The position numbers and the translations under genes were made by a program. From assembly GCA_039820585.1 (NCBI GenBank), contig JBCBPV010000027.1:1-43888 (forward strand): a stretch of DNA of 43,888 bases, in the 5' to 3' direction. Position 1 is the first letter of the stretch, and each line of letters begins with the position of its first letter. Origin of the DNA: JBCBGF01 sp039820585 (GTDB lineage Bacteria > Pseudomonadota > Alphaproteobacteria > Rhodobacterales > Rhodobacteraceae). The notes beneath the pieces are model-generated. The model saw nothing but the letters and a program-made list of their open reading frames with translations. It ran no database searches and was not told the origin of the DNA. Positions 14,665 to 22,105 of the stretch are shown here, piece by piece.

Positions 14665-15374
14665 GCGCGTTCCTGGAATTCTACGAAGGCCTGCCGCGCC
14701 AGGGTCCCGGCGACCGCGTCACCCTTGACCGCGCCCTCGCTGATCTCAACCTGCCGCCCGATGCCGCCATCGCCGACGCAGGCTGCGGTGTCGGCGCCGA
14801 TATCCCCGGCCTATTGGCGCACGCGCCGCACGGCACCGTGTACGCCGTCGACACCCACGCCCCGTTCATAGAAACCCTTCTGGCGACACACAAAAACGAC
14901 CCTCGCGTCACCGCCGAGGCCGCCGACATGGCCACACTCACAGGCCCCTATGACCTGATCTGGTGCGCCGGTGCGCTCTACTTTCTGGGCCTTGTCCCAG
15001 GCCTTGCCGCGATGCGCAAAGCGCTGAAACCGGGCGGGGCGTTAGTGTTTTCGGAACCGGTTTTGCGTACCGATAGCCCCAGCGCGGCAGTGTCCGCCTT
15101 CTGGGAGGGCGAACCACCACCGCACCCCCGGGGCGACATCCTGAACACGGTCGAGGCCTCGGGCTTTGAGGTTGTAACAGAGTTCGCGCTGCCTGATTCG
15201 GCGTGGGAGGCGTATTACAAGCCGATGATGGCCCATGCCGATACCGTGGAACCTGCCGCCGGGGCCGAAATGGCAAAAGTGCTTGCCGACGCCCGGAGCG
15301 AGGCGGCGAACTGGCAGGCCGCAAAAGGCGAAACCGGCTATCTTTCCGTCACGGCCCGCCTGCGGGATGTCTGA
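14661..15374 (+). CDS. Class I SAM-dependent methyltransferase
   Basis: A 237-aa protein with a Rossmann-type methyltransferase core. The SAM-binding motif I is ADAGCGVGADIPGLL near residues 37-51, with an acidic residue after strand 2 (VYAVDTHAP) and motif IV-like DLIWCAGALYFLG. LKPGGALVFSEP is the post-motif block shared with UbiE/trans-aconitate-type methyltransferases. The start codon overlaps the cimA stop (ATGA), so the two are translationally coupled. The substrate is unknown; linkage to cimA may be incidental. Confidence 0.85.
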   Translation: MSAFLEFYEGLPRQGPGDRVTLDRALADLNLPPDAAIADAGCGVGADIPGLLAHAPHGTVYAVDTHAPFIETLLATHKNDPRVTAEAADMATLTGPYDLIWCAGALYFLGLVPGLAAMRKALKPGGALVFSEPVLRTDSPSAAVSAFWEGEPPPHPRGDILNTVEASGFEVVTEFALPDSAWEAYYKPMMAHADTVEPAAGAEMAKVLADARSEAANWQAAKGETGYLSVTARLRDV

Positions 15375-15384
15375 GACCCAAAGT

Positions 15385-15442
15385 GTAACCTTGACGTTAC
15401 TTCGGGAATGCTCCAGATATCACCTCAAGGTTACATCTGGAG
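15385..15442 (+). promoter_or_regulatory. Interleaved inverted repeats: operator and ribosome-site-masking hairpin
   Basis: Two perfect inverted repeats interlock. Repeat A is GTAACCTTGA (15385-15394) with TCAAGGTTAC (15425-15434). Repeat B is CTCCAGAT (15411-15418) with ATCTGGAG (15435-15442). The order A-B-A'-B' means both stems could form only as a pseudoknot, or else exclusively. B' contains the TGGAG ribosome binding site of the gene starting at 15449. A third half-site GTTAC is at 15396-15400. A TTGACG -35-like hexamer lies at 15391-15396. An autoregulatory site for the HTH protein encoded downstream is a reasonable inference. Confidence 0.55.
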
Positions 15443-15448
15443 AAACTC

Positions 15449-15862
15449 ATGGCCCACATATCCGCCCCCCTTCTGTCGCGCATCCGCCTGGTCGGAGTAA
15501 CCGCCACCGGTCTTGTTTGCCTGGCTTTCGGTCTCTCTGCGATGATCCTCGGCCGCCCCGATCCCTTCGCGCCATGGATCCCCGTTCTGGTCGGCGGCGG
15601 CGCCGCCCTGACGATCGCAATCTCTGCCCTTGCGGCGGGCGACCGGAATGCCGAGATCGCCACGGACGAGCTTTACTTCAGCGAATCCCGCCGCGCCCAG
15701 ATCCTTGGCTTTTGGGTTGCGGTTCTCATGTACCCGGTCTTCGGCGTGGCAATCGGCAGCGGCTGGATCACATACCCCGTGGCATTCTCGGCCATGGGCA
15801 CCTTCACAGCGGCGGCGTTCCTCTTGTCGTTCTCGATCTTCAACATCCGGGGCGGCGTGTGA
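15449..15862 (+). CDS. Small four-helix membrane protein of unknown function
   Basis: A 137-aa protein with about four transmembrane helices (residues near 15-35, 43-62, 85-105 and 110-130) and a short acidic loop, ATDELYFSESRR, between the second and third. I do not recognise a named domain. It is translationally coupled (4-bp GTGA overlap) to a small XRE-type HTH regulator, an arrangement seen in bacteria where a small membrane protein and a Cro-like regulator are paired. A TGGAG ribosome binding site precedes the ATG and is the 3' arm of an 8-bp inverted repeat, so translation may be gated by RNA structure. Function unknown. Confidence 0.75.
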   Translation: MAHISAPLLSRIRLVGVTATGLVCLAFGLSAMILGRPDPFAPWIPVLVGGGAALTIAISALAAGDRNAEIATDELYFSESRRAQILGFWVAVLMYPVFGVAIGSGWITYPVAFSAMGTFTAAAFLLSFSIFNIRGGV

Positions 15863-16071
15863 GCGAACTGGAAAACGCGCTAAAGGCGTTGCGCGCGGCC
15901 CGTGGCCTGACCCAGGCGGCGCTTGCCGATAGGGTCGGTGTCTCGCGCAAAACGGTGAATACGATTGAAAATCAAGTGTTTGTACCATCGACCGTGCTTG
16001 CGCTAAAGCTGGCCCAAGCGCTGGATGTCAGCGTGCACGACATCTTCCATCTGTCGGACGAGGACGAATGA
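15859..16071 (+). CDS. XRE-family helix-turn-helix regulator (small, Cro/YozG-like)
   Basis: A 70-aa protein that is almost only an HTH_3 domain: LRAARGLTQAALADRVGVSR is the first two helices and KTVNTIENQ the recognition helix, followed by VLALKLAQALDVSVHDIFHL. It starts at GTG 15859, overlapping the stop of the membrane protein gene. Its own stop overlaps the ATG of the next gene, making a coupled trio. Such short regulators usually bind their own operator; the inverted repeats at 15385-15434 are the obvious candidate. An open frame in the same phase extends far upstream but is not supported as coding. Confidence 0.85.
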   Translation: MSELENALKALRAARGLTQAALADRVGVSRKTVNTIENQVFVPSTVLALKLAQALDVSVHDIFHLSDEDE

Positions 16072-16838
16072 CCCTGCAAGCCTGCGCCGATCTGGTCCAG
16101 CGCGGCGATCCCGACCGTTTCGCCGCCGCGATGGCCGCCCCGGTCGCGGCGCGCAAGGTTCTGTTCCCCCTCTATGCCTTCAACGTCGAGGTCGCGCGCG
16201 CCCCGTGGGTGACCGAAGAACCGATGATCGCCGAGATGCGCCTGCAATGGTGGCGCGACGCGCTGGAAGAGATCGCAGGCGGCACCGCCCCCCGACGGCA
16301 CGAGGTTGTGACCCCGCTGGCCGAGGTGATTGACCCGGCGACCGCACAAGCGCTCGACCGCGCCGTGGCGGCCCGGCGATGGGATATCTACAAAGAGCCG
16401 TTTGAGGATGACACGCATTTCGCCGACCATATCGACGCCACATCCGGTACGCTCACCTGGGCCGCCGCCCGCAGTCTCGGCGCCCCTGATGAGACCGAAG
16501 CTGTCGTGCGCGATATCGCCTGGGGCGCGGGCCTCGCGGCGTGGTTTCAGGCCATCCCAGAGCTTGAGGCCCGCGGCCGCCGCCCGCTCCCCGACGGCCG
16601 GGCCGGCGCGGTGCAAACCCTTGCGAGACAAGGCCTTAGCCGCATCACCCGCGCCCGCCGCTCGCGCCATGGGCTGCCCCCGTCAGCCACGCCAGCGCTG
16701 CTGGCGGGATGGCGCGCGCAGGGCATCCTGCGCCGCGCCGCGGCAGATCCGGGACGGGTGGCAGCCGGCACGCTCGACGGTTCAGAATTCGCCAAGCGCG
16801 CAGGGCTTTTGTGGTGTGCGACGACGGGGCGGTGGTAG
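16068..16838 (+). CDS. Squalene/phytoene synthase family protein, NDUFAF6-like, catalytic Asp motifs missing
   Basis: A 256-aa all-helical protein of the squalene/phytoene synthase family. The segment where true synthases have the first Asp-rich motif reads LYAFNVEVARAP, followed by MRLQWWRDALEEI. The second motif region reads FQAIPELEARGRRPLP without the needed aspartates. This wording resembles the mitochondrial complex I assembly factor NDUFAF6 and its alphaproteobacterial relatives rather than carotenoid enzymes. It is therefore probably not a prenyl synthase; a role in respiratory complex assembly is inference. It is coupled by an ATGA overlap to the HTH gene. It converges on the frameshifted membrane gene with 4 bp between stops. 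Confidence 0.85.
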   Translation: MTLQACADLVQRGDPDRFAAAMAAPVAARKVLFPLYAFNVEVARAPWVTEEPMIAEMRLQWWRDALEEIAGGTAPRRHEVVTPLAEVIDPATAQALDRAVAARRWDIYKEPFEDDTHFADHIDATSGTLTWAAARSLGAPDETEAVVRDIAWGAGLAAWFQAIPELEARGRRPLPDGRAGAVQTLARQGLSRITRARRSRHGLPPSATPALLAGWRAQGILRRAAADPGRVAAGTLDGSEFAKRAGLLWCATTGRW

Positions 16839-16842
16839 AGGG

Positions 16843-17825
16843 CTAGCGCCCGCCAGCTGTGACAGGCCGGGGCCCGCGCTGCATCAGCCGCCATCCCCAG
16901 ACCACCAGATCAATACCCGGAAGCTGCGCCAGTGTTTGGCGCACAGAGGGCTGGTGCAGCCCCGCAAAGGGCGACCAGATGAACAAAAGGGCCACCATGA
17001 TCGGCTGGTAGGGGAAGGTGATCCCCATCACCAGCCAGACGCCGGTGTGGAAGATCGCAAAGGCAAATCCGAACATCCGGTGCAGTCGCGGCCGGAACAC
17101 CGCGACCAGGAACACCAGCTCGAAATAGATGACCAGCAGATAGGCGGGCCATGCGATGGCAAGATTCTCGGCAAATAGCTGGCCCAGCATCGGGGCTTCA
17201 CCGGTCTCATGCCAGCGCTCCATGACCAAAGCGGCAGGGCCATGGGATCAAACGAACTGACATCGCGCGGAAACAGGCCGTGATAGACCTTGTGCAGCCC
17301 GCTCAACGTGTAAAACAACGCGATGGTGACCTGTGCGATGAAGATCGGCAGAAGCCAGCGCATGTGGGCCGACATCGATGCAGCCCCTTCAGGCGGGCGC
17401 GCCGCCGGGGCCAGAAGCATCAGCCAGGCGATCCAAAGCGGGTAGTGCAGCGAGTGGTTGATGCTGCCAAACGAATTGATCAGCGCCACGCCCATCAACA
17501 GCGACACAGCGACCATCAGCCGGGGCCACCAGGCGTAAGGGCGCCAAAGCGCGGCAAGTGCGGCCAACGGCATCGACAGCCCGACGATATAGGCGGCGGT
17601 ATCCAGCCCCACGGCAGGTGCCCAGGCCACCGGCCACAGCGGGTCCATGGTCTGACCGCTGCCGACCAGCCTGTAGACACGCTGGACCATATCGAAGGCC
17701 AGAAGCAGGAAGAACAGGTAAAAGGCCTGCACCTGCCACCCGGCCAACCGCGTCGCCTCGCGCAGGGCCGTACCGCTTGGCAGGTCAAGACAGGCTGCTG
17801 GGCCGCGAAGATAGGCCTTGATCAT
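16843..17825 (-). pseudogene. HTTM-like membrane protein, apparent frameshift
   Basis: The minus strand encodes a multi-pass membrane protein split into two frames. Residues from 17825 to about 17231 read a hydrophobic protein (LAGWQVQAFYLFFLLLAFD, then INHSLHYPLWIAWLMLL, then FYTLSGLHKVYHG). At the AAA run 17228-17230 the frame breaks, and the protein continues in the other frame as VMERWHETGEAP, then AYLLVIYFELVFLVAVF, then HRMFGFAFAIFHTGVW. Continuing the first frame gives a Cys/Trp/Ser-rich nonsense tail. One missing base explains it. The layout resembles HTTM (vitamin K-dependent carboxylase-like) proteins, which often sit beside DCC-family proteins as here (18 bp away). A sequencing error, a true mutation, or less likely a programmed shift are all possible. 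Confidence 0.7.
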
Positions 17826-17842
17826 GCGCCCTTCCTCTCTCG

Positions 17843-18757
17843 CTACCCTTGCGGCACGGGCGCGGTCACGGGGTATGGCCCTGACACGGTGTGCAGATCG
17901 TGAATGTTCGTGGGGTCGAAGGGATCGAAGATTTCGACGACGACTTCGAACTCTTGCACGCCGATCGGCCGCAGATAGTTCGAGGCCTGGGCCACCGCTG
18001 TGGTCAACCGGGCCTCGTTCGCCGATAGGGATGGGTCAGAAAAACCGCGCAGTGTCTTGATAAAGCGAATGTTTCGCGTGAAACCCGCGTCACCGACAGC
18101 CAGAACCTCGCCCAAGTGCCCGTCCGCGGCAGAGCCTGGCGCGGCATCCAGAACCCGCACGCTATAACGCAGGCCATAGCTTTTGGCGCCTGAGAACAGC
18201 GACCAATTAAAGAACGGAAAGATCTCTGACGACCCGTTGGCCACCTGGTTCAGCATTGGCATCCGCTTGGGATGGGCCGCGGCCATATAGGCCGGGATCG
18301 CCAGCGCCAGCACCAGGATCCAGATCCGGTACTGCGAGAACCGCAAACGCGGCGTGCGCTCTTGCAAAGGGGTGCGGCCAAGAAGGTGAAGGGTGACATT
18401 CCGGCCCGTGCGCAACACCGGGTACAACACCCGCGACAGGCGCGGGTGGCGGAAAATCACGGCGTTCAGGCGGTTGAAGAGGCTGCTATCGCTGGACAAC
18501 AGGGCCATGCGCGTCATGGCATCGGCGCCATGGTGCACCTCGCCATTGATCAACAGCACCATGCCATCGTCGAGGTTGTAGCCTGCGTCTGTCAGCGCCT
18601 CGACAACCGGGCCGCCGTCGCGCGCGTCTTGAAGGGTGACGGGGCCCACAGCCTCACGAAACCGCAGCATTCCAACGTAATTGCGGCAGAACGGGCAATC
18701 GTCATCGTAGATGACGGTTGGTGTCGGTGGGGTCAAAGGGTCCTGCGACGGTGCCAT
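17843..18757 (-). CDS. DCC family thiol-disulfide oxidoreductase-like protein with C-terminal extension
   Basis: About 304 aa. The N-terminal ~120 residues are a DUF393/DCC domain: VIYDDDCPFCRNYVGMLRF has the D-x-D-CPxC motif of this thioredoxin-like family. A single membrane segment follows (IWILVLALAIPAYMAA), and then about 120 residues without cysteine that would be periplasmic (YGLRYSVRVLDAA, then FEVVVEIFDPFDP). Typical DCC proteins are only 110-140 aa, so the fused second half is unusual. The next gene downstream (18 bp) is the HTTM-like membrane gene, the usual partner. An upstream in-frame ATG at 18823 would add 22 residues; neither start has a clear ribosome binding site. Confidence 0.75.
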   Translation of the reverse strand: MAPSQDPLTPPTPTVIYDDDCPFCRNYVGMLRFREAVGPVTLQDARDGGPVVEALTDAGYNLDDGMVLLINGEVHHGADAMTRMALLSSDSSLFNRLNAVIFRHPRLSRVLYPVLRTGRNVTLHLLGRTPLQERTPRLRFSQYRIWILVLALAIPAYMAAAHPKRMPMLNQVANGSSEIFPFFNWSLFSGAKSYGLRYSVRVLDAAPGSAADGHLGEVLAVGDAGFTRNIRFIKTLRGFSDPSLSANEARLTTAVAQASNYLRPIGVQEFEVVVEIFDPFDPTNIHDLHTVSGPYPVTAPVPQG

Positions 18758-18900
18758 CTTGTGGGTGGCCTGTTCATCTGTGTGCTCAGGGGCGACGAGA
18801 CCACGCCAATTTGGCAAGAACATGGCGCGAGCACCCGGAATTTGCGATCAATTTCTTCTTTCAGCCGCCGCATCAACACGCTAGAGAAACCCTGCTGCGG

Positions 18901-18986
18901 GCCCGAGTGGCGGAATGGTAGACGCAGGGGATTCAAAATCCCCCGCTAGCAATAGCGTGCCGGTTCGAGTCCGGCCTCGGGTACCA
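18901..18986 (+). tRNA. tRNA-Leu (anticodon CAA)
   Basis: An 86-nt class II tRNA with encoded CCA. The acceptor arm GCCCGAG pairs with CTCGGGT (18976-18982; first pair is a G-U wobble). The D arm has GGTAGACGC. The anticodon stem GGGGA/TCCCC encloses TTCAAAA, giving anticodon CAA (reads UUG). A long variable arm GCTAGCAATAGC is typical of leucine tRNAs, and the T arm is GCCGGTTCGAGTCCGGC. It is separated from the DCC gene (opposite strand) and the cytochrome b561 gene by short gaps. Confidence 0.95.
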
Positions 18987-18998
18987 GCGGCGCACGCC

Positions 18999-19541
18999 CT
19001 AGGTTGCCGTCCCGCGCACCATGCGTCTCAGCGTGCCATCGCGGCGCGTCAAGGCGCCGGCGATATGGGCGATGGCCAGCGCCGCCAGCAGTTTTGTCAG
19101 CACCCAATGGGCCGAGAAGAACGCGGTTTCAATCGTCTCGGACGTGGGCGCGATTTGCGGCAGGGTCAGCCGGTCGAACACCACCACATCGAGCCCAGAG
19201 GCGGCACTGGCGATCCACCCGGTCAGCGGGACGAGCAGCAAAAGGACATAGAAGCCCCGATGCACCCACCGCGCGAGCTGATCTTTCCAACTTTGCGCGG
19301 GCAAGGGATGCGGGGGCGGCGAGACCAGGTGCCAGCCGATCCGCAGGATCATCAGCAGCAGCAGGGTCAATCCGATGCTCTTGTGCAGGCCGAAGAGCCA
19401 GAAGTTGGACATCCCAACCTCCATCCGGGTGATGTAGCCGCCGAGCGCCAGCATTCCCAGCACCCCCACCGCGATGGTCCAGTGCAGGGCACGGGTGACA
19501 TGGCCGAACGAGTTCTCTGAATTCCGAAAACCGGTGCTCAT
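18999..19541 (-). CDS. Cytochrome b561 family protein
   Basis: A 180-aa four-helix membrane cytochrome of the prokaryotic b561 (Ni-Fe hydrogenase/cytb561-like) family. Haem-ligand histidines are visible in the first helix (VTRALHWTIAVGVLG), before the second (WLFGLHKSIGLTLLLL), at WVHRGFYVLLLL and in SAHWVLTKLLAALAIAHIAG. These proteins carry electrons across the inner membrane, often from quinol. The ATG overlaps the stop of the YceI gene by 4 bp. A fusion or pairing of b561 with YceI is a recognised arrangement, which supports one transcription unit and possibly a shared role in isoprenoid or redox handling. The start at 19541 is set by that overlap. Confidence 0.92.
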   Translation of the reverse strand: MSTGFRNSENSFGHVTRALHWTIAVGVLGMLALGGYITRMEVGMSNFWLFGLHKSIGLTLLLLMILRIGWHLVSPPPHPLPAQSWKDQLARWVHRGFYVLLLLVPLTGWIASAASGLDVVVFDRLTLPQIAPTSETIETAFFSAHWVLTKLLAALAIAHIAGALTRRDGTLRRMVRGTAT

Positions 19542-20107
19542 CCGTCGATCCGGGTCACACGGGCCAGGATGCGCAGGCGGACCTCGTCGCGGACCAGATC
19601 GTTCCACCCGTCGGCACCGAACTCACTGCGGTTCACCGCGCCGGTCATCTCTACCCACAACTCGGACCGGTCGCCCTGCTGGGTGCCTTGGGGGCGGAAC
19701 AGTTGCGCGACAAGCTCAATGGGCCGCGTCACGTCGCGGATGGTGATGTCGCCCGACACGATGGCTCCGGTACCGTCGGGCCGTACCGCGGTGGAGACGA
19801 AGACAAGATCGGGGTAGTCATCTGTCGCCAGCACTTTGGGCCCACGCAGGGCCTGGGCGGCGAAGGGGAAACTGGCGGTTGCCTCGCGGGGGCTCAGGGT
19901 CACGTCGACCTGGCTGTTGGCCAATCGCTCAAAGTCGATGACGATGGTGGCGGACGCGACCGGCATGGTGCCATCGATGACATCCGGCCCGAAATCGACC
20001 GCATAGCGCACCTGCGATTGCGCGGCATCCAGGGCATAGCGCTGGGGGGCGGCGAGGGCAGGGGCGATGGCAAGAGCCAGGGCAACGATCAAAATCACGC
20101 GGTACAT
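19538..20107 (-). CDS. YceI family periplasmic protein
   Basis: A 189-aa lipocalin-like YceI protein. A signal peptide (MYRVILIVALALAIAPALA) with an ALA-A type site precedes the mature YALDAAQSQVRYAVDFGPDV, the usual YceI beginning. IVIDFERLANSQVDVTLS, FVSTAV and SGDITIRDVTRPIEL are the characteristic later strands. YceI relatives bind isoprenoid chains such as polyprenyl pyrophosphate or ubiquinone-8. It is the first gene of a two-gene unit with cytochrome b561. No Shine-Dalgarno sequence is seen before the ATG, but CCCTGCCCTA occurs just upstream as in two other genes of this window. Confidence 0.92.
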   Translation of the reverse strand: MYRVILIVALALAIAPALAAPQRYALDAAQSQVRYAVDFGPDVIDGTMPVASATIVIDFERLANSQVDVTLSPREATASFPFAAQALRGPKVLATDDYPDLVFVSTAVRPDGTGAIVSGDITIRDVTRPIELVAQLFRPQGTQQGDRSELWVEMTGAVNRSEFGADGWNDLVRDEVRLRILARVTRIDG

Positions 20108-20183
20108 GCGGAAACCCTAGGGCAGGGCGCGCGCGCGGGCTATCATTTCTGCGTGACACCCATGCAAGGCCGCGACCAAGCCC

Positions 20184-20663
20184 ATGACCCCGCATCCCAT
20201 CCCCCTGCATCCCGCCGATTGGATGTTCGTCTCTGACGGCGTCATGGGCGGCGTATCCGAAGGCGCGATGGCGTTTGAGGAACATGCGGGCGAGGTCGCC
20301 TTGCGCCTCACAGGCACGGTACGGACAGAGCGGAATGGCGGCTTCATCCAGATGCGCACGACACTGACCGATCCGTTGCCAGAGACGGCAGAGGCTCTGA
20401 AAATCAGGGTCCGCGGGAATGGAGAGCGCTATTTTGTCCACCTGCGCACGCCTGCGTCGCGGCGGCCCTGGCATTCCTATCGCGCGGGGTTTGAGACGGG
20501 GCCGGATTGGCGCGAGGTGACGCTGCCATTCACCGCCTTCCAGCCCAGTGACCCCATCCTGCCTGCACCCATCGCGCCCGCCCACGTGCGTTCGGTCGGG
20601 CTGGTGGCGATCGGGCGGGCACACCAGGCCGATCTGTGGCTTGCGGCGATCAGCGCCGCCTGA
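20184..20663 (+). CDS. CIA30 family protein (NDUFAF1-like)
   Basis: A 159-aa protein with the complex I intermediate-associated protein 30 domain. WMFVSDGVMGGVSEG near residues 13-27 is the defining motif, followed by ERNGGFIQMRT, LKIRVRGNGERYFVHLRT and WREVTLPFTAF, a jelly-roll galactose-binding-like fold. In mitochondria the homologue NDUFAF1 assists assembly of NADH:ubiquinone oxidoreductase; the bacterial role is not established. It lacks a signal peptide. It is divergent from the YceI gene and lies 42 bp before modA. An NDUFAF6-like gene is located 3.3 kb away, a suggestive but unproven link. Confidence 0.88.
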   Translation: MTPHPIPLHPADWMFVSDGVMGGVSEGAMAFEEHAGEVALRLTGTVRTERNGGFIQMRTTLTDPLPETAEALKIRVRGNGERYFVHLRTPASRRPWHSYRAGFETGPDWREVTLPFTAFQPSDPILPAPIAPAHVRSVGLVAIGRAHQADLWLAAISAA

Positions 20664-20705
20664 GCGCCTTGCATTGGGCCTTGGCCCACGGCTAAATGCC
20701 AGCCG

Positions 20706-21437
20706 ATGACGCGCGTGTGGACATATCTCAAGGCCGGGGCCTTGGCGGTTGGCTTTGCGGGCCCGGCGGCCGCGGCGGATGCCGTGGTTGCGGTGGCCGC
20801 GAATTTCCTGACGACGGCACGCGCGCTGGAGGCGACATTTGAGGCCGACACAGGCTATGACCTGACGCTCGCCCATGGCTCCACCGGCAGGCTTTACGCG
20901 CAGATCATCAATGGCGCGCCGTTTGACCTGTTCCTCGCCGCGGATGCCGCCCGGCCCGAGGCGCTGAAGGTTGGTGGCGCAGCGGTGGCGCAGCGCACCT
21001 ATGCGGTCGGTCAGCTGGTACTTGTGGCGCGCGGGGCCGAGGCCTATCGCCCTGCGGACCTGGTGCGCGGGCAGCGTGTGGCGATGGCCAACCCTGAGCT
21101 TGCCCCCTACGGCGCGGCAGCGTTTGAGGCGCTGGAAGCGCTGGGGGTGATGAACAAGGACTTTGATCCGGTGCTGGGCGACAGCGTGGGGCAAGCGGCC
21201 ACGTTCCTGGCCACCGGCAATGCCGATCTGGCGTTTCTGGCCGCCTCTCAGCTGGATATGCTGGATCCCGGCCTGACCGCGTTTGCGATGGCGGGCCTGC
21301 ACGCACCGGTGCGCCAGGATGCGGTGCTTTTGGCGCGGGGCGGTGACAACCCGGCGGCCCGCGCGTTCTTCGACTGGTTGGGCGGGCCAGAGGCGCGCGC
21401 GATTATCGAGACCTCGGGGTACAGTGTGCCGGAATGA
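20706..21437 (+). CDS. modA: Molybdate ABC transporter substrate-binding protein ModA
   Basis: A 243-aa periplasmic protein. A signal peptide ends in GPAAAADA; the mature protein opens with VVAVAANFLTTARAL, then LAHGSTGRLYAQIINGAPFDLFLAADAARPEAL, the ModA oxyanion-binding segments carrying the Ser residues. It captures molybdate or tungstate. It overlaps modB by 4 bp (ATGA) and heads the modABC unit. No recognisable ModE site was identified upstream. Confidence 0.95.
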   Translation: MTRVWTYLKAGALAVGFAGPAAAADAVVAVAANFLTTARALEATFEADTGYDLTLAHGSTGRLYAQIINGAPFDLFLAADAARPEALKVGGAAVAQRTYAVGQLVLVARGAEAYRPADLVRGQRVAMANPELAPYGAAAFEALEALGVMNKDFDPVLGDSVGQAATFLATGNADLAFLAASQLDMLDPGLTAFAMAGLHAPVRQDAVLLARGGDNPAARAFFDWLGGPEARAIIETSGYSVPE

Positions 21438-22105
21438 CGTTGTGGCCGGCGGTCATCCTGACCCTGCAGCTTGCGACGATCACCACCGTGATCCTGATTG
21501 CCATCGGCATCCCGCTGGCTTGGTGGCTGGCGACCACGCGGTCGCGCACCCGGCCCATTGTTGAGGCGATCACCACGCTGCCCCTGGTGCTGCCGCCCAC
21601 GGTGCTGGGCTTCTACCTGCTGGTGCTATTCAACCCCAACGCCCCGCTGGGCGCGTTCTGGGTCGCGGTTACAGGGCAAACGCTGACGTTTTCCTTCGCG
21701 GGGCTGGTCGTGGCTTCGTGCCTCTATTCGTTGCCCTTCGCGGTGCAGCCAATCCAGACGGCCTTTGCAGGTGTGGGCCGCAACACGATTGCCGCGGCCG
21801 AGACGCTGGGGGCCAGCCGGTTCGATGCGTTTCGCACCATTGCCCTGCCGCTTGCCCGGCGCGGGGTGCTGACCGCTGCGGTGCTGACCTTTGCCCATAC
21901 GATGGGCGAGTTTGGGGTGGTGCTGATGGTCGGCGGCAATATCCCCGGGGAGACCCGCGTGATCGCGATTGAGATATTCACCGCGGTCGAGACGCTGGAT
22001 TATCGCAGCGCGCATATCCTGTCGGCTGGGCTTTTGGTGTTCTCATTCCTTGTGCTGGTTGCGGTTTATGTCCTGAACGGCCGGGGCGCGCGGACCCTTG
22101 GGTGA
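21434..22105 (+). CDS. modB: Molybdate ABC transporter permease ModB
   Basis: A 223-aa inner-membrane permease with about five transmembrane helices. The cytoplasmic EAA loop that contacts ModC is seen as AAAETLGASRFDAFRTIALPLARRGVLT, and the C-terminal half has the family segment FAHTMGEFGVVLMVGGNIPGETR. It is translationally coupled to modA and overlaps modC by 8 bp. Length and order are normal for a mod operon. Confidence 0.95.
   Translation: MTLWPAVILTLQLATITTVILIAIGIPLAWWLATTRSRTRPIVEAITTLPLVLPPTVLGFYLLVLFNPNAPLGAFWVAVTGQTLTFSFAGLVVASCLYSLPFAVQPIQTAFAGVGRNTIAAAETLGASRFDAFRTIALPLARRGVLTAAVLTFAHTMGEFGVVLMVGGNIPGETRVIAIEIFTAVETLDYRSAHILSAGLLVFSFLVLVAVYVLNGRGARTLG

Noticed and set aside
15235..15858. 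Upstream in-frame extension of the small HTH regulator
   Set aside because: The extension overlaps two genes in other frames and is Arg/Pro-rich noise; the GTG at 15859 gives a complete HTH domain coupled to the upstream stop.
16068..16838. Carotenoid (phytoene) synthase assignment
   Set aside because: Both Asp-rich catalytic motifs are missing and no carotenoid genes adjoin it; an NDUFAF6-like assignment fits better.
17226..17231. Programmed ribosomal frameshift in the HTTM-like gene
   Set aside because: The local sequence (read on the minus strand, CCG CTT TGG) is not a canonical slippery heptamer and no stimulatory structure was recognised; a base loss or sequencing error is simpler.
19929..21302. 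457-codon open frame opposite CIA30 and modA
   Set aside because: Arg/His/Gly-rich antisense frame spanning two well-supported genes; no motif seen.
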